Shown here: one piece after another, positions 30,882 through 41,274 of the stretch
How positions within the stretch are numbered: the first letter of the stretch is position 1
Layout: the number at the start of each line of letters is the position of its first letter
From: Vibrio agarilyticus
GTDB taxonomy: Bacteria; Pseudomonadota; Gammaproteobacteria; Enterobacterales; Vibrionaceae
Direction of reading: 5' to 3'
NCBI RefSeq assembly: GCF_012641465.1
Contig: NZ_JABAIK010000014.1
Coordinates: 44,387 to 108,386 of the forward strand
DNA: 64,000 bases
Position numbers and translations under genes: made by a program
The notes under the pieces: model-generated
Databases searched by the model: none
What the model was told of the DNA's origin: nothing
The model's input: the letters and a program-made list of their open reading frames with translations, nothing else

Positions 30882-30911
30882 ACGGCAGCATGACGCTGCC
30901 GTTATTTTTTT
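30882..30911 (+). terminator. Terminator after fxsA
   Basis: ACGGCAGC / GCTGCCGT stem around ATGAC, then TATTTTTTT on the plus strand. It lies beyond the ERIC copy. The trmL stop is just past it on the other strand. Confidence 0.8.
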
Positions 30912-30914
30912 AGA

Positions 30915-31394
30915 CTAGCGCGCGCCGTCAAAGCCCATCTGACGCCAAGCTTCAAACGCGATAATCGCGACAGCATTCGACAAATTGAGGCTGCGCGCAT
31001 CGGGCATCATCGGAATGCGAATGCGTTGCGCCATCGGCAAACTTTCTATCACATCCGCCGGCAGGCCACGAGTTTCCGGGCCGAACAGCAGCACATCGCC
31101 GGCTTGAAATTGCGCGTCAACGTGGTGCCCTGTGGTCTTAGTGGTACAGGCAAAAATGCGATACTGTCCTGATCGCTGCTGTTCAAGGTAGGCTAAGAAA
31201 GCCTCATAATTGGCATGACGCGTCACGCGTGCCAGATCGTGATAATCCAACCCCGCGCGACGCACTTTCTTCTCTTCCAATGAAAAGCCCAAAGGTTCAA
31301 TGAGATGTAAGTTAGCACCGCAATTGGCGCAAAGTCGGATTATATTGCCAGTATTGGGGGCAATCTCGGGCTCGAACAGAGCAATGTCAAACAT
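30915..31394 (-). CDS. trmL: TrmL, tRNA (cytidine/uridine-2'-O-)-methyltransferase
   Basis: A 159-residue SPOUT-fold enzyme that 2'-O-methylates the wobble base 34 of certain leucine tRNAs. It has the N-terminal [20 protein letters not shown] and the knot motifs [11 protein letters not shown] and [18 protein letters not shown]. It is 49 bp downstream of cpxA on the same strand and may be read through from cpxRA. Confidence 0.95.
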   Translation of the reverse strand: MFDIALFEPEIAPNTGNIIRLCANCGANLHLIEPLGFSLEEKKVRRAGLDYHDLARVTRHANYEAFLAYLEQQRSGQYRIFACTTKTTGHHVDAQFQAGDVLLFGPETRGLPADVIESLPMAQRIRIPMMPDARSLNLSNAVAIIAFEAWRQMGFDGAR

Positions 31395-31443
31395 GCAAAT
31401 AACCTTAAACGGAAAACGATGTGCCTAGTATACTCAAGCGCGC

Positions 31444-32838
31444 TCAAGATACGAGGACCAGCGGCAGCGTGATGCGGATGGATAATCCGCCCAAATGGCT
31501 ACGACTGGCGCGTATCGTTCCGCTGTGCTGACGCACCGCACTTTCGGTGATGGCGAGCCCCAGTCCGGTACCACCACTGTGCCGGTCACGAGCGGTCGAC
31601 ACGCGATAGAACGGGCGAAATATCATCTCTAATTCGTCGTCAGGGACACCTGCGCCGTTGTCATCGACTTGAATGGCGATGCTGTCGGCGTTGTCTTGTA
31701 GCGTTACCATGATCTCATCGCGACTGTAATAAATGGCGTTGCGCACCACATTCTCAAGCGCGCTCATGAGTAATTTCGGGTTGCCACAAATTATGCGCTC
31801 TGGGATTGCCGAGAGTGTGAGACGTTTGTCCATCTGCTGGGCTTCAAATTGCGCATCTTCAAGCATCTCTTCCCACAGGCTACTTAACGGCTGATTTTCA
31901 CGCGTCATGTGACTATTAAGCTGCATACGCGATAGCTCTAATAATTCGCCGATCATACGCTCTAAGCGCTGCGCTTCGGTGTCAATGCGCTCAAGCTCGG
32001 CGCTGTCGCCTTGTTTACGCACTGCCAATGATTGCGCCATGCGCAGCCGTGTCAAAGGTGAACGCAGCTCATGAGAAATATCAGACAACAAGCGTTGCTG
32101 CCCGGAGATCATTTGATTGACCGCTTTTACCATTTGGTTAAAGGCGGTGCCAGCTTGACGAAATTCGCTCGTGCCCGTTTCAAGGCTGGGGTCGGTAACG
32201 AATTCGCCTTTTGCCACACGCATCGCCGCGTTCTCTAAGCGTCGCGCCGGTTGTGATAATGCCCATGCGAGCCAAAGTAGCAATGGTGTACTGGCCGCCA
32301 TCACCGCAAGTAACAGTTGCAGTGGGTGATCAAACAGCCGTAGCAAAAGTGGCATGCCGTTATCCCACTTTTGAGCGATAAATAGCTGTAATGATTGACC
32401 ATCTAGCGTAATCGGAAGTGGTCCAGAAAGCATGTAACGGCCGTACAGCTTTTGCATTGGCTGATGTGAGTCATCAAGGCTGGTGATGAAATTGCGAATT
32501 GCTTTGGTACGAAAGTCGCCGCGTTTTTTGTTTGTCAGCACGGTGCCATCATCTGCGGCCAAGAAAAAACGCAATTTATTCTCTTTGTCGTGGTCATCAT
32601 CATCGCGCTGCTCAAAGCGCTCAACAATGCGCGAGATATCATCAAAGTGCGCATAGCGGCGTTGTAACTTATCGCGGATCATCAGTAAATGCTGATAGTG
32701 TTCGGGCTCAATCGTACGGGTTTTTCGCGGGTCGAGATCTGGCAATGATAAAACCGCCATGAGCACTAATAGCATGGTGAACCAAAAAATCGCGAAGATG
32801 CGCCCATACAGGCTGTTAAATTTAGGCAAGCGCATCAA
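31444..32838 (-). CDS. cpxA: CpxA, envelope-stress sensor histidine kinase
   Basis: 464 residues. It begins MMRLPKFNSLYGRIFAIFWF with a first membrane helix, then a periplasmic sensor, a second helix and a HAMP domain. HisKA has the phospho-accepting His in ISHELRSPLTRLR (about residue 250). A HATPase domain (GTGLGLAITESAV) follows. It senses misfolded envelope proteins. Its start overlaps the cpxR stop by 4 bp (ATGA), so the two are translationally coupled. Confidence 0.95.
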   Translation of the reverse strand: MMRLPKFNSLYGRIFAIFWFTMLLVLMAVLSLPDLDPRKTRTIEPEHYQHLLMIRDKLQRRYAHFDDISRIVERFEQRDDDDHDKENKLRFFLAADDGTVLTNKKRGDFRTKAIRNFITSLDDSHQPMQKLYGRYMLSGPLPITLDGQSLQLFIAQKWDNGMPLLLRLFDHPLQLLLAVMAASTPLLLWLAWALSQPARRLENAAMRVAKGEFVTDPSLETGTSEFRQAGTAFNQMVKAVNQMISGQQRLLSDISHELRSPLTRLRMAQSLAVRKQGDSAELERIDTEAQRLERMIGELLELSRMQLNSHMTRENQPLSSLWEEMLEDAQFEAQQMDKRLTLSAIPERIICGNPKLLMSALENVVRNAIYYSRDEIMVTLQDNADSIAIQVDDNGAGVPDDELEMIFRPFYRVSTARDRHSGGTGLGLAITESAVRQHSGTIRASRSHLGGLSIRITLPLVLVS

Positions 32839-33521
32839 TCTTCTTCCACTAACATGTAACCTCGACCACGTAAGGTTTTAATGCGTGATTTGCCATCAAA
32901 TCGGTCGGGCAGTTTCTTACGTAAATTAGACACGTGCATATCAATAGCGCGATCAAACGCGGCGAGACGTTTTCCTAATACATCAAGGCTCAGTGCCTCT
33001 TTGGTTAAAATTTGACCTGGGTGCTGAACCAAGTGGCTGAGCAGAGCAAACTCGGTGGTGGTCAAATCGAGCAGCGCACCTTGGTAGTAAGCTTCTTGTT
33101 TGCCGGGATAAAGTACAATCTCTTGGTACTCTATCTGTTCCGACGGCTTGTCTTTACGCCCACTTTGAGTTCGGCGCAAAATGGCGCGAATACGAGCCAG
33201 TAGCTCACGATCACTAAAGGGTTTGGGTAAATAGTCGTCGGCGCCCAACTCTAAGCCCAGCACGCGATCAATCTCATCGCCTTTGGCGGTCAGCATCAGC
33301 ACCGGGGTCTCCCACTGCTCACGCAGTTTTTTCAGCGTTTCTGTGCCATTGAGCTTAGGCATCATCACATCAAGTAAGATGAGATCAATGTGCTCGTTGA
33401 CCGCAGCGAGGCCCGCTTCACCGTCGTTGGCTTCAGTGACATGAAATCCCTCAAGTGTAAGCACTTCTTTGAGCAGGCTTGTCAGCTCAATGTCGTCATC
33501 AATCAGTAAGATATGCGCCAT
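32835..33521 (-). CDS. cpxR: CpxR, OmpR-family response regulator
   Basis: 229 residues. The receiver domain is marked by ILLIDDDIEL and the phospho-acceptor Asp in LILLDVMMP. A winged-helix effector follows (LSHLVQHPGQILTKEAL, IKTLRGRGYML). The ATG at 33521 matches the family start (MAHILLIDDD); the longer frame to 33587 does not. A CpxR box lies 75 bp upstream, between cpxR and cpxP, so it is probably autoregulated. Confidence 0.96.
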   Translation of the reverse strand: MAHILLIDDDIELTSLLKEVLTLEGFHVTEANDGEAGLAAVNEHIDLILLDVMMPKLNGTETLKKLREQWETPVLMLTAKGDEIDRVLGLELGADDYLPKPFSDRELLARIRAILRRTQSGRKDKPSEQIEYQEIVLYPGKQEAYYQGALLDLTTTEFALLSHLVQHPGQILTKEALSLDVLGKRLAAFDRAIDMHVSNLRKKLPDRFDGKSRIKTLRGRGYMLVEED

Positions 33522-33595
33522 AATGACCTCAAGTGTTGGGGCGATATAGGGCATTGTACTGTGAATTTGTTTTGCCGCGAGTATCAACCGCGCAC

Positions 33596-33610
33596 TTTAC
33601 GAATCTTTAC
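33596..33610 (-). promoter_or_regulatory. CpxR binding box between cpxR and cpxP
   Basis: On the minus strand it reads GTAAAGATTCGTAAA, an exact match to the CpxR consensus GTAAA-N5-GTAAA. A further TTTAC half-site lies at 33627-33631. It is placed to control divergent cpxRA and cpxP. Confidence 0.85.
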
Positions 33611-33698
33611 GCTCTCTGTACGTCACTTTACGTTGCACGATTTATTCTAATCTCAAGCGCAATACAGAGCGTCGCCCAACTCAATGAGGATACAGATT

Positions 33699-34193
33699 AT
33701 GAACTTGAAAAAAGCATTAATTCTAACGGCAGTAGCCCTACCTTTGACGTTAACATTTGGCACAGCCAGTGCAGATGGCTTTGGTGGTCACAAAGGCAAG
33801 CAAGGCCGATGTGAGCTCGATATGGGTAAAAAAATGCTGCGCCAGTTGGATCTGACAGAAGCGCAAAAATCTGAACTGAAGACACTACGTGATACTCAGC
33901 GTGACGCGATGCGAAATGTGTCTGATGCAGAGCGTCAAACTCGCATCGATCAGCGTAAAGCTCAGCAACAAGCGGTGCAGAAGCTGATACTTGCCGATAC
34001 CTTTGATGCGTCTCAAGCGCAAACATTGGCGCAAGAGATGGCAAACCAACAAGCTGAGCGCCGCGTTAAACGCATGGAAATGCAACATAAAATGTTGAGC
34101 GTGTTAACGCCAGAGCAGAAGACTGAGCTTGCGAAACTGCAGCAAGAGCGTTTGGAAAAATGTGGTGAAAAACGCGGTAAAGGTCGTCGCTAA
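33699..34193 (+). CDS. cpxP: CpxP/Spy-family periplasmic protein
   Basis: 164 residues with a signal peptide (LKKALILTAVALPLTLTFGTASA). The mature part is basic and helical, with two LTxxQ motifs (LDLTEAQKSEL, LTPEQKTEL) that define the Spy/CpxP fold. CpxP inhibits CpxA and helps clear misfolded periplasmic proteins. The ATG at 33699 with TGAGGA upstream is chosen. It is divergent from cpxRA with a perfect CpxR box between. Confidence 0.92.
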   Translation: MNLKKALILTAVALPLTLTFGTASADGFGGHKGKQGRCELDMGKKMLRQLDLTEAQKSELKTLRDTQRDAMRNVSDAERQTRIDQRKAQQQAVQKLILADTFDASQAQTLAQEMANQQAERRVKRMEMQHKMLSVLTPEQKTELAKLQQERLEKCGEKRGKGRR

Positions 34194-34231
34194 GTTCACT
34201 GATTCGACATCGCTCACGAGAGTTAGAAATC

Positions 34232-34268
34232 AAACCGCCAAGCGTTGTGCTTGTGCGGTTTTTGTTTT
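34232..34268 (+). terminator. Terminator after cpxP
   Basis: AAACCGC / GCGGTTT arms with an inner AAGC/GCTT pair, followed by TTGTTTT. Confidence 0.8.
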
Positions 34269-34357
34269 GTTAAGCGAAAGTAACTTAGTTATGATGCCGA
34301 TTTAGCTATGGTGCTAACTTAGGTATATAATCGGCGTAAAAAACCGACACAGACTTT

Positions 34358-35287
34358 ATGAATACGGAATATCATCGCTTAGTGACGCTAGCAGCATGGC
34401 TAACCACCGCCGTCGCCGTTTTACTTTTGGTCACCAAAATTTCTGCGTGGTGGCTGACGGGTTCGGTCAGCCTACTGGCCTCTTTGATTGATTCTATGCT
34501 GGACATTGGCGCGTCGGTGCTCAATTTAGTGGTGTTGCGTTACGCGCTACAACCTGCTGACCGAGAGCATCGCTTTGGTCACGGTAAAGCGGAATCGCTT
34601 GCCGCCCTGGCTCAAGCCATGTTTGTCTCTGGCTCAGCTATTTTTCTTATCCTTTATGGCATTGAACGTTTTTTCCATCCCGAGTCGGTTGCCGACCCTG
34701 AGTATGGAATGATGGTCAGTGTGTTTGCCATTGTGGTTACCTCAGCGTTAGTGCTGTTTCAAAAGCAAGTGGTGCGTAAAACCGGCAGTCAAGCCATTGC
34801 TGCGGACTCTTTGCACTATCAATCGGATGTCTTGATGAACATCGCGATTATTATCGCACTGGGCTTAAGCGCGTATGGCTTTGGTCACGCAGATGCGGTG
34901 TTTGCTATAGGAATTGGCCTGTTCATTTTGTTTAGCGCGGTCAATATGGTGCGAGAGGCTCTAAAAACCTTGCTCGATCACGCCTTACCCGAAGACGAAA
35001 ATCAGCGCATTCGCCAAATCACATTAGCGGTACCTGGGGTGCTTGGCGTGCATGATTTGCGTACGCGGCTTTCAGGGCCGACCCGTTTTATTCAATTGCA
35101 TCTTGAGCTTGAAGACACGCTTTTGTTAATTGAGGCGCATCGTATTGCCGATAAGGTAGAGGCGGATTTGATGGCTGAGTTTGTAGGCGCAGATGTTTTG
35201 ATTCATCAAGATCCATTGTCTGTGGTGAGCGAAGAGCGTCAAAGAAAAGCGTTGCAACGCTCAGAGTTTGCATCTGCTGCAGAGTAG
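34358..35287 (+). CDS. fieF: FieF, cation diffusion facilitator (Fe/Zn efflux)
   Basis: A 309-residue CDF protein with six membrane helices. The metal-site motif is in helix 2 ([11 protein letters not shown], matching the DxxxD site), with [10 protein letters not shown] after it and a second site near DSLHYQSDV. The C-terminal cytoplasmic domain dimerises. FieF exports Fe(II)/Zn(II) using the proton gradient. The order cpxP-fieF-pfkA is as in E. coli. Confidence 0.93.
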   Translation: MNTEYHRLVTLAAWLTTAVAVLLLVTKISAWWLTGSVSLLASLIDSMLDIGASVLNLVVLRYALQPADREHRFGHGKAESLAALAQAMFVSGSAIFLILYGIERFFHPESVADPEYGMMVSVFAIVVTSALVLFQKQVVRKTGSQAIAADSLHYQSDVLMNIAIIIALGLSAYGFGHADAVFAIGIGLFILFSAVNMVREALKTLLDHALPEDENQRIRQITLAVPGVLGVHDLRTRLSGPTRFIQLHLELEDTLLLIEAHRIADKVEADLMAEFVGADVLIHQDPLSVVSEERQRKALQRSEFASAAE

Positions 35288-35505
35288 TGAAAGCCGCACT
35301 ATTCTGATATGAATCAACGAAGTTTATGAATAAAATCGTAATACTCTTACATAAGTAGAAAAATTACACAAAATTTGGCGTTTTGATTGGTAATCACACC
35401 CAGTGAATGTAACATAACGACCAAATTTAGCGCATAAAATGATAGCGAAGAAAACGTTATCAACAATTACAGTTTTAAATTTGATTGCCAAAATCGAGGG
35501 TGAGC

Positions 35506-36468
35506 ATGATTAAGAAGATCGGTGTTTTAACGAGTGGTGGTGATGCACCGGGTATGAACGCTGCGATCCGCGGCGTTGTCCGTACGGCACTGTCTAAAGG
35601 ATTGGAAGTTTATGGTGTGCAAGATGGCTACCTTGGACTTTATGAAGACCGCATCGTCCCGCTAGATCGTTCTAGCGTTTCTGACGTGATTAACCGTGGT
35701 GGTACCTTTCTAGGTTCTGCGCGTTTCCCTGAATTCAGAGAAGAGTCAGTTCGCCAAAAAGCGATTGAAAACTTGAAGAAACATGGCATCGAGGCTCTTG
35801 TGGTTATCGGTGGTGACGGCTCTTACATGGGCGCGAAAAAACTGACCGAAATGGGTTACCCATGTATTGGTTTGCCAGGCACTATCGACAACGATATCGC
35901 AGGTACTGATTACACCATCGGTTATTTGACCGCATTAAACACCGTTATTGATGCGATTGACCGTTTGCGTGATACCTCATCATCACACCAACGTATCTCT
36001 ATTGTTGAAATCATGGGCCGTCATTGTGGCGACTTGACCCTGATGTCAGCGATTGCTGGTGGTTGTGAATACATCATCTCGCCAGAAACAGGCTTGGATA
36101 AACAGAAGCTGATTCAGAATATTCAAGATGGCATTTCTAAAGGCAAAAAGCATGCGATCATCGCATTGACTGAGCTGATGATGGACGCCAACGAATTAGC
36201 AAAAGAAATTGAAGCGGAAACTGGCCGTGAAACTCGCGCGACCGTGCTAGGTCACATTCAACGTGGTGGTCGCCCAACAGCGTTTGACCGCGTGTTGGCG
36301 TCACGCATGGGTAACTACGCTGTGCACCTATTGATGGAAGGTCATGGTGGACGTTGCGTGGGTATCGTGAAAGAGCAGTTAGTGCATCACGATATTATTG
36401 ACGCGATTGAGAACATGAAGCGCCCAGTTCGTAACGATTTGTACGAAGTGGCGGAAGAGTTGTTCTAA
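35506..36468 (+). CDS. pfkA: PfkA, 6-phosphofructokinase I
   Basis: A 320-residue glycolytic enzyme that phosphorylates fructose 6-phosphate with ATP. Signatures are [19 protein letters not shown] at the N-terminus, [21 protein letters not shown] with the catalytic Asp, and the C-terminal [14 protein letters not shown]. The length equals E. coli PfkA. The ATG at 35506, with GAGG upstream, is chosen over an upstream TTG. The 218-bp upstream gap (35288-35505) shows no gene. Confidence 0.98.
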   Translation: MIKKIGVLTSGGDAPGMNAAIRGVVRTALSKGLEVYGVQDGYLGLYEDRIVPLDRSSVSDVINRGGTFLGSARFPEFREESVRQKAIENLKKHGIEALVVIGGDGSYMGAKKLTEMGYPCIGLPGTIDNDIAGTDYTIGYLTALNTVIDAIDRLRDTSSSHQRISIVEIMGRHCGDLTLMSAIAGGCEYIISPETGLDKQKLIQNIQDGISKGKKHAIIALTELMMDANELAKEIEAETGRETRATVLGHIQRGGRPTAFDRVLASRMGNYAVHLLMEGHGGRCVGIVKEQLVHHDIIDAIENMKRPVRNDLYEVAEELF

Positions 36469-36538
36469 AACGCAATTCCCTTACCAAGCCACAATGGCCG
36501 CTTGATGCGGCATCTTTAAGTGGTGTCGGTATCTTGAT

Positions 36539-36568
36539 AAAAACGCGCTCAAATTGGAGCGCGTTTTT
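36539..36568. terminator. Bidirectional terminator between pfkA and the MATE gene
   Basis: The 12-bp perfect stem AAAAACGCGCTC (36539-36550) pairs with 36557-36568 around AAATTG, with A/T runs on both sides. Its T run directly touches the MATE stop codon (36569). Confidence 0.9.
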
Positions 36569-37915
36569 TTATTCTTCCTGTTTGCGTAATACGATCTTTT
36601 CATGACGACGAGCGTAGCGATAGCCGAGCAGCCCACCAATCACGTTGCCGAGTGCCATTCCCACAAAAAGCCCTTCAATGCCGGCCAGTTTACTGCCAAG
36701 CCATGCGCTGGGAAGCGTAAACACAAAGAGGCGTAACGCACTCCAAAAAAAGGCTTTCAACGGCTCAACCATCGCATTTAACCCACTGACTAACAGCATC
36801 ATGATCCCTTGACAGCCATAGCTTGCAGGCACAATCAGTAAGTAATGCCATAAGGTTTGGCGCACGCCAAGATCGTCAGAAAACAGCGCCGAAAGCGGCA
36901 CACTCAGCGGCACCATCATAATAAAAATCACGCCTTGAAATACCAAAGCAAACCGCATGCTTAAAAACCAACCTGCTAAAGCGCGCTGGGGCTGTTTTGC
37001 GCCTAAGTTTTGCGCCATAAAAGGCGTGAGCGCCGAACCCAGCGCCATCATCACTAACAGTAAAATCGACTCAATGCGCTGCGCGGCGCCAAAGGCTGCT
37101 ACTGCCTCTGTCCCTTGTTTGGCAAGCAGCATCATGAGTAGAGCGCCGCACAGAGGGTTTAATAGATTCGCCATCGCAGCCGGTGTGGCGATGCTCATAA
37201 TGTGGCGCCAATCGGGCAAAATATCACGCCAATGGGGCCAGCTTATAAGGTGCACGCGCCGCTGCAATACCCAGGTTGAGCCGATGAGCGCCCCGGCCCA
37301 ACTGATTGCGCTAGCGATAGCCGCACCTTGAATGCCCCATTGAGGAAATGGACCAATACCAAAAATTAACAATGGATCCAGCACGCCGTTGATCAGTCCC
37401 GCGATGACCATGATCATGGCGGGCGTTTTGGTATCGCCGGTTGCGCGAATGGCGCTGTTTGCGGTCATTGGCACCACGAGAAGCGGAATGGCGATAAGCC
37501 AAATCACCAGATAGTCGTGAATCAGCGGCAGTAAATTCGGTTCTGCGCCCATCAAAGTGAACAGGGGCGCGAGCCCGAGCAACAGCACTTGCGCTGCGAA
37601 AGTGACCAACAGCAGTGCCAGCAAAATACCGTGAATGGTCAGCTGGGCAGCTCGGCGAGTGTCGCCTTGGCCAAGCGTATGACCAATCGAGGTGGATAAT
37701 CCGACGCCGACCCCCATGGTGATGCAATTTAACGCAAACGTGATTGGAAAGGTGAAGCTGGCGGCAGCAAGCGCATCCGTGCCTAACATCGAGATAAAAA
37801 AGGTGTCCACCAAATTGAACAGCAAAATGGCCACCATACCAAACACCATGGGAGTGGTAAGTGTGCGTAGCGTTTTGGCAATTGGGGCGCTGAGTAACCC
37901 GTGTTTATCTCGCAT
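36569..37915 (-). CDS. MATE-family multidrug/Na+ efflux transporter
   Basis: 448 residues, about 12 membrane helices in two related halves. The N-terminal stretch LLFNLVDTFFISMLGTDALA and the repeated QNLGAKQPQRA / GHTLGQGDTRRA turns after the first helix pair are typical of MATE pumps of the NorM/DinF superfamily. It would export cationic drugs in exchange for Na+ or H+. The subgroup and substrates cannot be assigned. It is transcribed alone, convergent with pfkA. Confidence 0.88.
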   Translation of the reverse strand: MRDKHGLLSAPIAKTLRTLTTPMVFGMVAILLFNLVDTFFISMLGTDALAAASFTFPITFALNCITMGVGVGLSTSIGHTLGQGDTRRAAQLTIHGILLALLLVTFAAQVLLLGLAPLFTLMGAEPNLLPLIHDYLVIWLIAIPLLVVPMTANSAIRATGDTKTPAMIMVIAGLINGVLDPLLIFGIGPFPQWGIQGAAIASAISWAGALIGSTWVLQRRVHLISWPHWRDILPDWRHIMSIATPAAMANLLNPLCGALLMMLLAKQGTEAVAAFGAAQRIESILLLVMMALGSALTPFMAQNLGAKQPQRALAGWFLSMRFALVFQGVIFIMMVPLSVPLSALFSDDLGVRQTLWHYLLIVPASYGCQGIMMLLVSGLNAMVEPLKAFFWSALRLFVFTLPSAWLGSKLAGIEGLFVGMALGNVIGGLLGYRYARRHEKIVLRKQEE

Positions 37916-38079
37916 AGAAGGTGTGACGCCTGAGTTGCGGTTATGGCCAACCAGAATACAAGAAATTGAAGTGCGCGGCGACCGAGCTGTTATAGTTTGG
38001 TTGCACTAAGGTTTTGCTGCCGATGAAATGTTAAAACGTTGAATATTTGCGCAAAGTCACAAAATTATTTCTTCTCACC

Positions 38080-38107
38080 CTTGGGATCGCAGGCTTTGTC
38101 CCCACAT
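38080..38107 (+). promoter_or_regulatory. Sigma-32 (heat-shock)-type promoter of groESL
   Basis: CTTGGGA (-35, 38080-38086), a 13-bp spacer, then CCCCACAT (-10, 38100-38107). The RpoH consensus is CTTGAAA ... CCCCATnT. It lies 68 bp before groES, where a heat-shock promoter is expected. Confidence 0.75.
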
Positions 38108-38175
38108 ATCGTTTAACCAGCCTAGAATTGCTGGACGTTAAGCAAATTTCAAATGGATAGATCAGGAGACAACCG

Positions 38176-38466
38176 ATGAACATTCGTCCATTACACGACC
38201 GAGTTATTGTAGAGCGCAAAGAAGTTGAATCAAAATCTGCTGGTGGCATCGTGCTAACTGGCTCGGCTGCGGAAAAGTCAACTCGTGGCGTTATTCTTGC
38301 TGTAGGCAAGGGCCGCATTCTTGAAAACGGCACAGTTCAACCTTTGGACGTGAAAGTGGGTGATACAGTGATTTTTGCGGAAGGCTATGGCACCAAAACC
38401 GAAAAAATCGACGGTAAAGAAGTTCTGATCATGTCTGAAAACGACATCATGGCAATCGTTGAGTAA
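38176..38466 (+). CDS. groES: GroES, co-chaperonin
   Basis: The 96-residue lid of the GroEL chamber starts [20 protein letters not shown]. The mobile loop is [16 protein letters not shown], and the C-terminus is [13 protein letters not shown]. The length is the usual 96-97. groEL follows after 54 bp in the same operon, and a sigma-32-like promoter precedes it. Confidence 0.98.
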   Translation: MNIRPLHDRVIVERKEVESKSAGGIVLTGSAAEKSTRGVILAVGKGRILENGTVQPLDVKVGDTVIFAEGYGTKTEKIDGKEVLIMSENDIMAIVE

Positions 38467-38508
38467 TTCATTCTGAATCACAACGGCACATTCAATCATC
38501 GAATTTAG

Positions 38509-40167
<1,659 letters not shown>

Positions 40168-40337
40168 TGCGACAAGGGTCGCATTTGACCGTTCCTTGGT
40201 GTTAATCACTAAGGTGAACAGAAATATCAGTAGATATAACTGTTCTAGCTATTGCCTGAGGATGTAAGGATAGCGCTCTCCCAAGAGTTCCTCACCACTA
40301 CACCACTCGCCGGAAACGGCAATTAGGAAACAAGTGC

Positions 40338-40362
40338 TGAGGCAGCCATGCTGCCTCACTTT
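40338..40362 (+). other. Terminator-like hairpin inside the intron, 170 bp past groEL
   Basis: The perfect 9-bp stem TGAGGCAGC / GCTGCCTCA (40338-40346 / 40350-40358) with a CAT loop is followed by CTTTTC. It is likely a structural stem of intron domain I. The short T run means it could also end part of the groESL transcripts before the intron is complete. Confidence 0.5.
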
Positions 40363-40881
40363 TCACTATGAGCACGTTTATCCTTTAGGCAAAATCTGAA
40401 GGTACAGAATGTGTGCGGGAAACCGCTATTTAGGAAATAAAACTTGGGACCGACATATCTGACAACGTCAGATATGCCCTCCACTTAAAGCACTGACTTC
40501 TTAGCAGAACACGGTAATTCAATGTGTTTTCATTACAAGAAGATGCGCTTCACGGTCAAAACGACTGAAGCTTGTGTGTTGTATTGTCTTACCTTCAGCA
40601 GCAGTTTGAATGGATAAGACCAACTTTGTAGCAAGTTGTAGCCTAGGGATAGTGCGAATCTGGTAACGGATTGGTGCGAAGCTTCCTGACAATGTACCCC
40701 CTGAAAAGGTGCAATTTCTGCGTGAGCAGTATTGTAGATATTGCTAATGACAAGCGATTGAGGGGCTAGGCTTGGTTATAGGGTTAACGTACGTGAACTG
40801 TTGATAAACAACGTCAGCCGCGTTGAGCGAAATGTCTTTGATACGCTCTGACCAAAAGGTATGTGGACAGGTTTTTCCTTT

Positions 40882-40887
40882 TACATC
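40882..40887 (+). other. Candidate EBS1 of the intron
   Basis: TACATC is the exact reverse complement of GATGTA (40161-40166), the six bases before the proposed 5' splice site, which would be IBS1. It lies about 390 nt before the maturase start, a plausible place in domain I. A 6-base match somewhere in 1.1 kb has roughly one chance in four of being random. Confidence 0.45.
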
Positions 40888-41193
40888 TGGGAGAACGCTA
40901 CTGTTGTGCCACCGTTGAATAGACAGAACCTAAGTAACTATTTGTACAAACACAGGAACTTGGTAAGCCCAATTATCCGCCCAAGTGGCAGGTGACTCGT
41001 AAGAGAAGCTGTTGGATAAGTGGGTATGGGAACGATGGAAAAAGCGAATGCTTGGCTGTAATGGTCAGGATAGAGGTTCAGACTTTGCCTTAACTTGAAA
41101 GAGTGCAGACTTCCATTAGGTCTTTAATCGTAAGATGGCTTGTAAAGCTGATCGGACTGGCTGACGAAAAGTTATTCGTTGGTCGATACCGTC

Positions 41194-41226
41194 CCCCTAA
41201 GGGTGAAAATATTTCACCCTTAGGGG
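41194..41226 (+). other. 15-bp perfect hairpin upstream of the maturase gene
   Basis: CCCCTAAGGGTGAAA (41194-41208), loop ATA, then its exact complement (41212-41226), 48 nt before the maturase ATG. There is no T run after it, so it is probably not a terminator. It is likely in domain III or the start of domain IV, where the maturase of other introns binds and represses its own translation. Confidence 0.6.
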
Positions 41227-41274
41227 AGATCTATCTTCATTCCTTTAAGGGACATTAACCTTGAGGAAAGCAAG

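Noticed and set aside
40338-40362. Hairpin as the native groEL terminator
   Set aside because: It lies inside the intron by the mapped ends. A better 11-bp stem with the same role exists in the 3' exon at 43569. I keep it only as a possible attenuator.
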